DNA of 64,000 nt from Rhodococcus sp. IEGM 1381 (GTDB taxonomy: Bacteria > Actinomycetota > Actinomycetes > Mycobacteriales > Mycobacteriaceae), in NCBI RefSeq assembly GCF_030056795.1, contig NZ_JASHKQ010000003.1:1-64000 (forward strand), read 5' to 3'. The position numbers and the translations under genes are program-made. The notes beneath the pieces were generated by a model. It worked only from the letters and a program-made list of their open reading frames with translations, was not told the origin of the DNA and ran no database searches. Positions 19,274 through 27,427 of the stretch are shown here, piece after piece (positions within the stretch are counted from its first letter, which is position 1; the number at the start of each line of letters is the position of its first letter).

Positions 19274-20311
19274 TCACAGAACGGTATTCAACGCATCCAC
19301 CAGTATGTCGACCTGCTGCGAGTCCCGTACCGCCACGCGCAGATAGTGGCGATCCAGGCCCGGGAACGTGTCGCCGCGCCGAACTGCAATACCCATCGTG
19401 CGCAGGCGCTCTCGAACCAGATCGGCGTCGTCGAGACGAATCAGCAGATAGGGTGCCCGGGCCGGGCCTGCCACGGAGAGTCCCAGGTCCCCCAGCCGCC
19501 GAATCATCTCGGTTCGTTCGCAATCGATGCGCTCAGCTTCGGCTCGAGCCTGCTGCGCCGCAAAGGGTTCGGTGCAGGCACGGATCGCTTCGATCTGCAG
19601 AGTCCCCAGCGGCCAGTGCGCGCGGCCGTGCTGCATCCTCGCAAGAACGTCAGGGTGCCCCAGTGCATATCCGCACCGCAATCCCGCCAACGCCCACGTC
19701 TTCGTCAGGCTGCGCAGAACCACCACGTCCTCCAGGCGCTGCGACGCAACCGATTCTCCGGCTCCGAGCACTGCGTCGGCGAAGGCCTCGTCGACCACCA
19801 CCGTCCGGCCGGGTCGACGCAGGCTCAGGACCGTCTCGCGTGGATGCAGAACCGAGGTCGGGTTGGTGGGGTTGCCGATGATCACCATGTCGGCGGCATC
19901 GGGCACGAGCGTCGGGTCGAGCACGAAGGGCACCGGCAGAATCACCCGATGCACCGGTACACCCGCCTGTTCCAACACCCAATCGGGCTCGGTGAAGGAC
20001 GGATGAATCGTTGCCGCGAGTTGCGGCTCCAAGCGCGGCAGCATCGAGAAGCCCTCGGCCCCGCCGCTGAGCAGCAGCACCTCGTCCGGGGAGCGGCCGT
20101 GGAGTGCGGCCACCTGCTCTCGTGCGGCGTACTCGGCCGCAGCGCTCGGGTACGAACCCAGCGAACTCAGTACAGTGGCCAGCCGGTCCCGCAGCCATGC
20201 CGGCGGGCCGTCGCCGCGCACGTTGACGGCGAAGTCGACGAATCCGGACTCGACCTCCACGTCTCCGTGGTGGCGGAGGAGCGCGTCGGGTTCGGCAGTT
20301 GTATCGGACAT
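19274..20311 (-). CDS. cobC: CobC-like PLP-dependent aminotransferase (Rv2231c type)
   Basis: 345 residues from ATG 20311. Fold type I PLP enzyme of the histidinol-phosphate aminotransferase/threonine-phosphate decarboxylase group: IIGNPTNPTSVL near residue 155, VVVDEAFADAV, and the PLP lysine in LRSLTKTWALAGLRCGYALG. Family role: making the aminopropanol-phosphate arm of cobalamin from threonine phosphate, or acting as an aminotransferase on histidinol phosphate-like substrates. The phosphatase-fusion and cobD neighbours support a cobalamin link, but the assignment remains an inference. Confidence 0.8.
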   Translation of the reverse strand: MSDTTAEPDALLRHHGDVEVESGFVDFAVNVRGDGPPAWLRDRLATVLSSLGSYPSAAAEYAAREQVAALHGRSPDEVLLLSGGAEGFSMLPRLEPQLAATIHPSFTEPDWVLEQAGVPVHRVILPVPFVLDPTLVPDAADMVIIGNPTNPTSVLHPRETVLSLRRPGRTVVVDEAFADAVLGAGESVASQRLEDVVVLRSLTKTWALAGLRCGYALGHPDVLARMQHGRAHWPLGTLQIEAIRACTEPFAAQQARAEAERIDCERTEMIRRLGDLGLSVAGPARAPYLLIRLDDADLVRERLRTMGIAVRRGDTFPGLDRHYLRVAVRDSQQVDILVDALNTVL

Positions 20312-20367
20312 CGCGACGAGCGTAGCCGCAGGCTTTCCCAACCAGGCCGCACCGATAGGCTTCGAAC

Positions 20368-21060
20368 ATGCCTGCCGCTACCCCCGCGTCCGTTGTCCTG
20401 TTCGATCTCGATGGGACGTTGACCGATTCCGCGCCGGGAATCCATGCCGGTTTTCGCCACGCGCTGGCCTCGGTGGACGCCCCCGAGCCGACCGAAGAGC
20501 AGCTGTCACTGGTCGTCGGGCCGCCGCTGATCGACACCTTGCGCGGGCTGGGTCTGGACGAGAACGCGGCACAGCGCGCGTTGGCGGCGTACTTCGAGCG
20601 GTACGACGAGCGGGGCTGGGCCGAGAACACCGCATTCGACGGCATCGAGACAGTACTGACTCGATTGCAGGACCGAGGAGTGCGCCTCGGTGTGGCGACA
20701 TCGAAGTCGGAGCGCTTCGCCGTTCGCATTCTCGACCACTTCGGTCTGTCTCGATACTTCGAGTTCATCGGAGGTGCCAGCAACGACGGCACCCGACGAG
20801 CGAAGTCCGATGTCATCGCGCACTCGCTGTCCAATCTCGGCATCGACCCCGTCGAACACGCGGACGGCGGCACCGACGGGGTGATCATGATCGGTGATCG
20901 TGACCACGACGTGCACGGTGCAGCTCGATTCGGCATTCCCACGGTGTACGTGGAGTGGGGCTACGGCATCGACGGCGAGAGCGACGACGCCGCGTTCACC
21001 GCATCGAACATGGACGAGTTGGCTGCGGTGCTCGAGCAGAACACGGTGGCCGGTCAGTGA
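20368..21060 (+). CDS. HAD-family hydrolase (PtkA/Gph-like)
   Basis: 230 residues. HAD motifs: nucleophile VVLFDLDGTLTDSAPGI near the N-terminus, motif II in LGVATSKSERFA, and motif IV MIGDRDHDVHGAARFGIP; the helical cap lies at about residues 20-85. It is coupled to the following tyrosine phosphatase by a GTGA overlap. In M. tuberculosis the gene in this place (Rv2232, PtkA) is reported as a tyrosine kinase that modifies PtpA despite the HAD fold, while sequence alone would say phosphatase (phosphoglycolate-like). Which applies here cannot be told from sequence. Confidence 0.88.
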   Translation: MPAATPASVVLFDLDGTLTDSAPGIHAGFRHALASVDAPEPTEEQLSLVVGPPLIDTLRGLGLDENAAQRALAAYFERYDERGWAENTAFDGIETVLTRLQDRGVRLGVATSKSERFAVRILDHFGLSRYFEFIGGASNDGTRRAKSDVIAHSLSNLGIDPVEHADGGTDGVIMIGDRDHDVHGAARFGIPTVYVEWGYGIDGESDDAAFTASNMDELAAVLEQNTVAGQ

Positions 21061-21530
21061 ACGAGCCACTGCATGTGACATTTGTCTGCACCGGCAACAT
21101 CTGCCGATCACCGATGGCCGAGAAGGTGTTCGCGGCGCATCTGCGCGATGCCGGTCTGGCCGATGTCGTGCGGGTGTCGAGTGCGGGCACCGGCGGCTGG
21201 CATGTGGGCGACGGCGCAGATCCGCGCACCGTCGCCGAGCTCGTTGCCCACGGTTACGACGGTGACCACGAGGCCGCGCAGGTCGGACCGGACCATCTGG
21301 CGGCCGATCTGATCGTCGCGCTCGACACCGGCCATGCGAAGGCGCTGCTGCAGCTCGGCGCGCCGGCCGATCGGGTGGCCCTGTTGCGATCGTTCGATCC
21401 CGACGCCGACGACTCGTCGGTCGCCGACCCGTACTACTCGTCCGACGCCGCGTTCACCGAGGTGCGCGAGCAGATCGAAAGTGCCGTCCCCGGGCTGTTG
21501 AACTGGGCACGGTCTCAGCTCTCCGGCTGA
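21057..21530 (+). CDS. ptpA: Low-molecular-weight protein tyrosine phosphatase
   Basis: 157 residues from GTG 21057, overlapping the HAD gene stop. The P-loop VCTGNICRSPMAEKV (C-x5-R-S) is near residue 12 and the general-acid loop VADPYYSSDAAF holds Asp plus the two tyrosines that are phosphorylated in mycobacterial PtpA. Cytosolic, no signal peptide. The overlapping order HAD then LMW-PTP is the same as ptkA-ptpA in M. tuberculosis, where PtpA is secreted during infection; here a housekeeping signalling role is more likely. Confidence 0.93.
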   Translation: MNEPLHVTFVCTGNICRSPMAEKVFAAHLRDAGLADVVRVSSAGTGGWHVGDGADPRTVAELVAHGYDGDHEAAQVGPDHLAADLIVALDTGHAKALLQLGAPADRVALLRSFDPDADDSSVADPYYSSDAAFTEVREQIESAVPGLLNWARSQLSG

Positions 21531-21548
21531 CCCGGCTACCGTGGTGGG

Positions 21549-22469
21549 GTGGAGAAGTTAGGGTTCTTGCTGCGTCCGAAGTGGTTGGTGCTGGCCGCCG
21601 TCGCGCTGGCCTTCGCATTTCTGTGTTTCAGCGTGCTCGCCCCGTGGCAGCTCGGCAAGAACACCTCGACTTCCGAGCGCAACGACCTGATCACCCAGTC
21701 GGTCGATGCAGATCCGGTACCCATCTCCGACATCCTCAACGCCAACGGCTTTCCGGCCGACGACGAATGGCGCCGGGTGATTGCGACCGGCTCCTATGAG
21801 GCCGATTCCGAGGCACTGGTGCGGCTGCGCAGCATTCGTGAACAGCCCGCGTACGAGGTCATCACACCGTTCGTGATCGACGGTGGGCCCACCGTACTGG
21901 TCAACCGCGGATACGTGCTGCCGGTGGAGGGCACCAGACCACCCGACTTCGCGCCCGCGCCTACAGGACAAGTGACGCTCAACGCCCGAGTGCGCCAGGC
22001 CGAGGGCACCTCGCGGGAACCGATCGAGGAAGACGGTCACCTGCAGGTCTACAACATCAATCCAGAGCAGATCGGCGCGGCGGTCGGCGTCGATGCGATC
22101 GACGGGTACCTCCAGCTCGACGACGATCAGCCGGGCGGCCTGGGCCTGATCGAATTGCCGCAGACAGATGCAGGGCCCTACCTCTCCTACGGTCTGCAAT
22201 GGCTGGCGTTCGGCATCATGGCACCGCTGGGTCTGGCGTACTTCGTTCGCGCCGAGATCAGGGAGCGTCGCATGTCTCGTGCCGAACTGGCCGCCGCGGT
22301 GTCCGGGGAACCGGAACCCATGCCTGACGACAGGTCCGGTCCGGACGACGAGGAAGAAGAATTCACACTTCCCACTCGACGCGAGAAGCGGGCAAGAGCA
22401 CGAGCAGCGTCACGCCCGACGGCGCCTGCGGATCCTCGCCTGGCCGATCGCTACGGCAAGGATCGCTGA
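21549..22469 (+). CDS. SURF1-family cytochrome oxidase assembly protein
   Basis: 306 residues from GTG 21549. Two membrane segments frame an extracytoplasmic domain: WLVLAAVALAFAFLCFSVL near the start, ending in the family motif APWQLGKNTSTSERN, and LSYGLQWLAFGIMAPLGLAYF near residue 225. Other SURF1 features are the GSY segment with RPxxYEV-like QPAYEVITPFV and VLVNRGYVLP. The C-terminal 70 residues are a charged Arg/Glu tail. Family role: aiding heme A/CuB site assembly of aa3 oxidase. Its 3' end overlaps convergent cobD by 60 bases. Confidence 0.9.
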   Translation: MEKLGFLLRPKWLVLAAVALAFAFLCFSVLAPWQLGKNTSTSERNDLITQSVDADPVPISDILNANGFPADDEWRRVIATGSYEADSEALVRLRSIREQPAYEVITPFVIDGGPTVLVNRGYVLPVEGTRPPDFAPAPTGQVTLNARVRQAEGTSREPIEEDGHLQVYNINPEQIGAAVGVDAIDGYLQLDDDQPGGLGLIELPQTDAGPYLSYGLQWLAFGIMAPLGLAYFVRAEIRERRMSRAELAAAVSGEPEPMPDDRSGPDDEEEEFTLPTRREKRARARAASRPTAPADPRLADRYGKDR

Positions 22470-23378
22470 CGCGGTCACCGACAGTTCCTGCACCCGAGTC
22501 GACAGAATGACGGCACGACGTAGGTCGCGCGCTGTAGGCGAGGCCCCGTCGCCCAGGGTCGGCCGGTTCTCGATGCCGTGTCGATACTGCGTTCTACCTC
22601 CGAGCCGCAGTCCCAGCGCGCCGGCGGCCGAGGCCTCGGCAACGCCTGCATTAGGGCTGGGGTGCTTCGACGCGTCGCGACGCCACATTTTTGCTGCCTC
22701 GACGGGCGAGCCGTGCACCAGCGGCGCTGCCAGTACTGTCGCCAGACCGGTGACCCGGGCGGGCACCAGGTTCATCACGTCGTCGATTCGCGCTGCGGCC
22801 CAACCGAAGCGCAGATACTTCTTGGACCGATAGCCGACCATGGCGTCGAGTGTGTTGCTCGCACGGTAAGCCAGAATTCCCGGCACCCCGGCACACGCGC
22901 CCCACACCAGGACACCCACGGCGGCGTCGGATGTGTTCTCTGCGATGGATTCGAGTGCGGCGCGCGCCAGACCGTCTGAGTCGAGGGATTCCGGATCGCG
23001 GCCACACAGCGACGGGAGCAGTGCACGCCCACGCACCAGATCCTCGTTGTCGAGGTGATCCGCCATCTGCCCGCCCACCCTGGACAGAGACGTTCCACCC
23101 AGCGCTGCCCAGGCGGCAGCCACGACCAAAACTGTCTCGGCAGGTGCACCCAAGCGGGCGGTGGCGCGGCTCGAGGCGATGCCGACAACGGCCACCGAAC
23201 CGATCAGCGTCAACGCATGAACGACTCCGACGGCTTTGCTGTCACGGTAGAGGACTCGTTCGACGTGCAGTGCCGTCGTGCCGAATCCTGCTACCGGATG
23301 CCAGCGCTTCGGGTCTGCGAACACGCGATCGAGGCCGTAGCCGATAAGTAAGCCGATCGCTCGGGGGTGTGTCCACAT
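22410..23378 (-). CDS. cobD: CobD/CbiB adenosylcobinamide-phosphate synthase
   Basis: 322-residue membrane protein that joins the aminopropanol (phosphate) arm to adenosylcobyric acid. Family signatures: GYGLDRVFADPKRWHPVAGFG near the N-terminus, the ALESIAENTSDAAVGVLVWGACAGVPG core, YRASNTLDAMVGYRS, FGWAAARIDDVMNLVPARVTGL and the C-terminal SPNAGVAEASAAGALGLRLGG. About five membrane helices. No cobalamin riboswitch is visible upstream. Terminal overlap of 60 bases with the convergent SURF1 gene. Confidence 0.93.
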   Translation of the reverse strand: MWTHPRAIGLLIGYGLDRVFADPKRWHPVAGFGTTALHVERVLYRDSKAVGVVHALTLIGSVAVVGIASSRATARLGAPAETVLVVAAAWAALGGTSLSRVGGQMADHLDNEDLVRGRALLPSLCGRDPESLDSDGLARAALESIAENTSDAAVGVLVWGACAGVPGILAYRASNTLDAMVGYRSKKYLRFGWAAARIDDVMNLVPARVTGLATVLAAPLVHGSPVEAAKMWRRDASKHPSPNAGVAEASAAGALGLRLGGRTQYRHGIENRPTLGDGASPTARDLRRAVILSTRVQELSVTASAILAVAIGQARIRRRRRA

Positions 23379-23424
23379 CCCACGAATCTTGCCAACTGGG
23401 CATTCGGTGGTGAAAACCGGTGTG

Positions 23425-23550
23425 TCAGGCCCAGCGTTGGCGGTACGCGCTTGCGAGTTGACGGTTGCGGAAGTCGATGTCGCTTCCGTCGTTGAGCAGT
23501 GCGACTGCCATTCCTACGAAGCCGACGGCTGCAATTACGAACAAGGTCAT
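23425..23550 (-). CDS. Small single-helix membrane protein, 41 residues
   Basis: MTLFVIAAVGFVGMAVALLN forms one hydrophobic helix, followed by a charged tail with DFRNRQLASAYRQRW. The ATG at 23550 is preceded by a strong ribosome-binding sequence (CTGGGGGAAT on the minus strand). Codon use and the clear helix-plus-tail design support a real small gene. Function unknown; it lies upstream of cobD on the same strand with a 46-base gap. Confidence 0.5.
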   Translation of the reverse strand: MTLFVIAAVGFVGMAVALLNDGSDIDFRNRQLASAYRQRWA

Positions 23551-23741
23551 GATTCCCCCAGAATCTAGTGTGGATCCGCAGTGCGGATGTGTCTGTAACA
23601 GATTGTTACCCCTATGTTCGCTGTTTCCCACTTCTTTGAGGTCGGCGTCACGTGTGTCCGTCATCACGAGACGCTCGTCTCATCGGAACATCCAAAATCT
23701 AACTGCCACCGGCCATCTCGCGCTGTGCAGTTCTCCCGTAG

Positions 23742-24638
23742 TTACTGCGGCACAGGAAACAGATGCTGCTCGTCGGTCACGACCGAGCGCAGAAATTCGT
23801 CGACGGCCTTCACCCGCGCCAACCCGGTCAACTCTCGCGGCACCACCGTCCAATACGCCCGCTCGACCGAGACGACGCCGGGCAGCACCGACGTGAGTGC
23901 CTCGTCCGGCTCCCCGATGTAGCTGGGCAAAGGCGCAATTCCCACACCGGATCTAGCCGCGATCCACTGCCCGGTGATGTTGTTGGTCTGAATCTGCGCG
24001 CGGCCCTCGGGGAGGATCGAGTCCAGGATTCGCAGCGGCGCGACATCGAGCAGAGCATCGACGTACGAAATCAGCGTGTGGCCTCGGAGGTCGTCGACGC
24101 TACGGATCGGCGACATCGCGGCGAGATACTCCTCGGTGGCATAGAGCTCGAGCGAGTACGTCGCCAGTCTGCGCGTGACGACGAATCTCGGCGACGGCCG
24201 CTCCAGCGTGATGGCGATGTCGAACTCTCTTGTGGCCAAGGATTTGTGCTCTGTGGCGGTGACCAATTCGATATCGAGATCAGGGTGCTTGTCTCGCAGT
24301 ACGCCGAGTTTCGGTGTCAGAACAAAGGCTCCGAAGCCGTCCGGAGCCGCGATACGGACGGTGCCGCGCAGGGATCCGGTGTCGGACGTCTGATCCTCGA
24401 ACGCCGCGATGAGCGTCGACTCCACGGTTTCGGCGTAGCCGACGAGCCGCCGCCCCGCCTCGGTCAACCGCCAGCCCGACGGGGTTCTGTCGAAAAGCCG
24501 CTGTCCGGCGGACTTTTCGAGTGCAGTGATGCGACGGCCGACGGTGGTGTGGTCCACGCCGAGAGTACGAGACGCGTCGGTCAATCGTCCCGTTCTCGAC
24601 ACTTCGAGGAAGTAACGGAGGTGGTCTGGGTTGAACAC
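23742..24638 (-). CDS. LysR-family transcriptional regulator
   Basis: 298 residues. The N-terminal winged helix is MFNPDHLRYFLEVSRTGRLT followed by ASRTLGVDHTTVGRRITALEKSAGQRLFDRT, and a periplasmic-binding-like effector domain runs from about residue 90 to the end. The protein is divergent from mmsA and the iron alcohol dehydrogenase gene, with 112 bases between starts, the usual layout for a LysR protein that activates its neighbours. The effector is probably an intermediate of that pathway; unproven. Confidence 0.9.
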   Translation of the reverse strand: MFNPDHLRYFLEVSRTGRLTDASRTLGVDHTTVGRRITALEKSAGQRLFDRTPSGWRLTEAGRRLVGYAETVESTLIAAFEDQTSDTGSLRGTVRIAAPDGFGAFVLTPKLGVLRDKHPDLDIELVTATEHKSLATREFDIAITLERPSPRFVVTRRLATYSLELYATEEYLAAMSPIRSVDDLRGHTLISYVDALLDVAPLRILDSILPEGRAQIQTNNITGQWIAARSGVGIAPLPSYIGEPDEALTSVLPGVVSVERAYWTVVPRELTGLARVKAVDEFLRSVVTDEQHLFPVPQ

Positions 24639-24667
24639 CCACCCAGCCTATATTGCTGTGCATTTTT

Positions 24668-24721
24668 GCAGGGCATCCTGCGATTTTGGGCTTTGACATG
24701 TGCATCGATACCAGTGAGACT
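24668..24721 (+). promoter_or_regulatory. Divergent lysR-mmsA control region: operator-like repeat and -35/-10
   Basis: GCAGG-N4-CCTGC (24668-24681) is a short inverted repeat in an AT-rich patch, upstream of TTGACA (24693-24698) with a 17-base spacer before GAGACT (24716-24721). The -35 is a consensus match, the -10 weak, a combination typical of activated promoters. It precedes mmsA (start 24751). Confidence 0.4.
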
Positions 24722-24750
24722 CGAGACACACCGATGGAAAGGATCGAACG

Positions 24751-26244
24751 TTGACCGACGTCATTGCACACTGGATCGATGGCAAGACCTACTCCGGCAA
24801 GTCCGACCGAACTTCCCCCGTCACCAACCCCGCGACCGGCGAGGTGACCGGCACCCTTGCCCTGGCCGACACCGGCGACGCCCGCGCGGTCATCGACGCC
24901 GCCGCCGCCGCGTTCCCGGCGTGGCGCGACACTTCGCTGGCCAAGCGAACCTCCATCCTGTTCTCGTTCCGAGAGCTGTTGAACGCCAAGAAGAACGAAC
25001 TCGCCGCCATCATCACCGCCGAGCACGGCAAAGTTCTCTCCGACGCCTTGGGTGAAATCTCGCGCGGCCAGGAAGTCGTCGAATTCGCCTGCGGCATTGC
25101 GCATCTACTCAAGGGTGGATACACAGAGAATGCATCGACAAGCGTCGACGTCTACTCCATCCGTCAGCCGCTCGGACCGGTCGGCATCATCTCGCCCTTC
25201 AACTTCCCCGCCATGGTTCCGATGTGGTTCTTCCCCATCGCCATCGCGGCCGGCAACACCGTGGTACTCAAGCCCTCCGAGAAAGACCCGAGCGCGAGCA
25301 TCTGGCTCGCCGAACTCTGGTCCGAGGCGGGCCTGCCCGACGGCGTGTTCAACGTCCTGCAGGGCGACAAGGTGGCCGTCGACGAGCTCCTCGAGAACAA
25401 GAAGATCAAGTCGATCTCCTTCGTCGGCTCCACCCCGATTGCCCAGTACGTGTACTCCACAGGCACCGCCAACGGAAAGCGCGTCCAAGCCCTCGGCGGA
25501 GCCAAGAACCACGCCGTCGTCCTCCCCGATGCCGATCTCGACCTCGCCGCCGACGCCATGGTCAACGCAGGCTTCGGCTCTGCAGGCGAACGATGCATGG
25601 CCATTTCCGCTCTCGTCGCCGTCGGCAACATCGCCGACGAACTCGTGGCCAAGATCGCCGAACGCACAACACCGTTGGTCACCGGCGACGGAACCCGCGG
25701 CGCAGACATGGGACCGCTTGTCACCAAGGCCCACCGAGACAAGGTCGCCTCCTACGTCGATGCAGGCGAAGCCGCCGGGGCCACCCTCGTCGTCGACGGC
25801 CGCGGTGTGCAGGCTGATGGTGGAGAGAACGGATTCTGGCTCGGCCCCACGCTGATCGACCACGTCACGCCCGAGATGAGCGTCTACACCGACGAGATCT
25901 TCGGACCGGTTCTCTCGGTCGTCCGCGTCGACACCTACGACGACGCGCTCGCGCTCATCAACGACAACCCCTACGGCAACGGCACCGCCATCTTCACCAA
26001 CGACGGCGGCGCGGCCCGACGCTTCCAGAACGAGGTGGAGGTAGGCATGATCGGCATCAACGTGCCGATCCCGGTCCCCATGGCGTATTACAGCTTCGGC
26101 GGCTGGAAGAACTCCCTCTTCGGCGACAGCCACGCACACGGCACCGAAGGAGTGCACTTCTTCACCCGAGGAAAGGCCGTCACCAGCCGCTGGCTCGACC
26201 CGAGCCACGGCGGCATCAATCTCGGCTTCCCTGAAAACAGCTGA
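24751..26244 (+). CDS. mmsA: CoA-acylating (methyl)malonate-semialdehyde dehydrogenase
   Basis: Oxidises methylmalonate semialdehyde or malonate semialdehyde with NAD+ and CoA to propionyl-CoA or acetyl-CoA plus CO2. 497 residues from TTG 24751, which has GGAAAGGA at 24736-24743. MmsA features: PLGPVGIISPFNFPAMVPMW, FVGSTPIAQYVYSTG, the catalytic-cysteine segment FGSAGERCMAISALVAVG, and EIFGPVLSVVRVDTY. The C-terminal YSFGGWKNSLFGD block is also family-typical. Followed after 16 bases by the iron alcohol dehydrogenase; together they would convert a hydroxyacid or alcohol into the semialdehyde and then the acyl-CoA. Confidence 0.92.
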   Translation: MTDVIAHWIDGKTYSGKSDRTSPVTNPATGEVTGTLALADTGDARAVIDAAAAAFPAWRDTSLAKRTSILFSFRELLNAKKNELAAIITAEHGKVLSDALGEISRGQEVVEFACGIAHLLKGGYTENASTSVDVYSIRQPLGPVGIISPFNFPAMVPMWFFPIAIAAGNTVVLKPSEKDPSASIWLAELWSEAGLPDGVFNVLQGDKVAVDELLENKKIKSISFVGSTPIAQYVYSTGTANGKRVQALGGAKNHAVVLPDADLDLAADAMVNAGFGSAGERCMAISALVAVGNIADELVAKIAERTTPLVTGDGTRGADMGPLVTKAHRDKVASYVDAGEAAGATLVVDGRGVQADGGENGFWLGPTLIDHVTPEMSVYTDEIFGPVLSVVRVDTYDDALALINDNPYGNGTAIFTNDGGAARRFQNEVEVGMIGINVPIPVPMAYYSFGGWKNSLFGDSHAHGTEGVHFFTRGKAVTSRWLDPSHGGINLGFPENS

Positions 26245-26260
26245 CTCGAAGGAGCACACC

Positions 26261-27427
26261 ATGGTTGCCAATATTTCGTTTCCTCGGTTCCTCAAGCTGG
26301 GTGGCGGCGCCGTCGAAGAGCTGGGGACGGTACTGACCGACCTGAATGTCTCGCGTCCGTTGCTCGTTACCGATGCGTTCATGGCCGGCAACGGATCCGC
26401 CGATCGTTTGATGCAGATCATGACCGAGGCCGGGAAGACGCCCGCACTGTTCTCGGGCACCGTTCCGGATCCGACGACCGATTCGTTGGTCGCGGGCCTC
26501 GATGCGGTGCAGCAGCATTCGGCCGACTCGATCATCGGGTTCGGCGGTGGCAGTCCGATGGACACGGCCAAGGCACTGGCCATTCTCGCGGTGCAGGGCG
26601 GGACGATGCGGGACTTCAAGGCACCCGTACTTTCGACCGGCCCGGCCCTGCCGATCATCGCCATTCCCACAACGGCCGGAAGTGGTTCGGAGGCAACCCA
26701 GTTCACCATCATCACCGATGTCGCCTCGGACGAGAAAATGTTGTGCCCCGGCCTGTCCTTTCTGCCGATCGCATCCATCATCGACTTCGAGTTGACGATG
26801 TCGATGCCCGCACGTCTGACGGCCGATACCGGGGTCGACGCACTGACGCATGCCATCGAGGCGTACGTCAGCAAGAAGGCCAACGCCATCTCCGACGGTT
26901 TGGCGCTCAGTGCGATTCGCACGATCGGCGCGTCGTTGCTGCGGGCTTATCGAGACGGTGACGACCGACAGCCGCGGGAATCGATGATGCACGCCTCGAC
27001 GCAGGCCGGCATGGCGTTCTCGAATGCGAGCGTCTGTCTGGTGCACGGCATGAGCCGACCGATCGGTGCCCATTTTCATGTGGCACACGGGCTGTCGAAT
27101 GCAATGCTGTTGCCCGCCGTCACGGCGTTCTCGATCATGGGGGCACCGGCTCGCTATGCCGATTGCGCTCGTGCGCTCGGTGCGGCGTCGGAAAGCGATT
27201 CGGATCAGGTAGCCGGGGGCAAGTTGCAGGACGCGATCGTCACCCTGTGCCGCGAGGTCGAAGTTCCCACACCTGAGACGTTCGGTATCGACAAGTCGAA
27301 GTGGGACGACCTGTTGCCACTGATGGCCGAGCAGGCTCTCGCCTCGGGCAGCCCGGGCAACAATCCAGTCGTCCCGACGGCGGAGCAGATCGTCGATCTG
27401 TACCGCCAGGTCTACGCGGGGATCTAG
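26261..27427 (+). CDS. Iron-containing alcohol dehydrogenase
   Basis: 388 residues. Group III ADH: Rossmann-type NAD-binding GFGGGSPMDTAKALA near residue 93, IPTTAGSGSEATQF near residue 138, and the metal-binding region TADTGVDALTHAIEAYVS, HGMSRPIGAHFHVAHGLSNAMLLP. It is probably co-transcribed with mmsA. Candidate substrates are 3-hydroxypropionate, 3-hydroxyisobutyrate-like or 4-hydroxybutyrate-like alcohols, inferred from the neighbours. Its stop shares the four bases CTAG (27424-27427) with the stop of the convergent permease gene. Confidence 0.88.
   Translation: MVANISFPRFLKLGGGAVEELGTVLTDLNVSRPLLVTDAFMAGNGSADRLMQIMTEAGKTPALFSGTVPDPTTDSLVAGLDAVQQHSADSIIGFGGGSPMDTAKALAILAVQGGTMRDFKAPVLSTGPALPIIAIPTTAGSGSEATQFTIITDVASDEKMLCPGLSFLPIASIIDFELTMSMPARLTADTGVDALTHAIEAYVSKKANAISDGLALSAIRTIGASLLRAYRDGDDRQPRESMMHASTQAGMAFSNASVCLVHGMSRPIGAHFHVAHGLSNAMLLPAVTAFSIMGAPARYADCARALGAASESDSDQVAGGKLQDAIVTLCREVEVPTPETFGIDKSKWDDLLPLMAEQALASGSPGNNPVVPTAEQIVDLYRQVYAGI

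Noticed and set aside
23379..23424. Cobalamin riboswitch near cobD
   Set aside because: The gap to the upstream small gene is only 46 bases and has no B12-box-like sequence.
25105..26922. 605-residue open frame antisense to mmsA and the iron ADH
   Set aside because: Shadow of two well-supported genes; spans their boundary with no domain.
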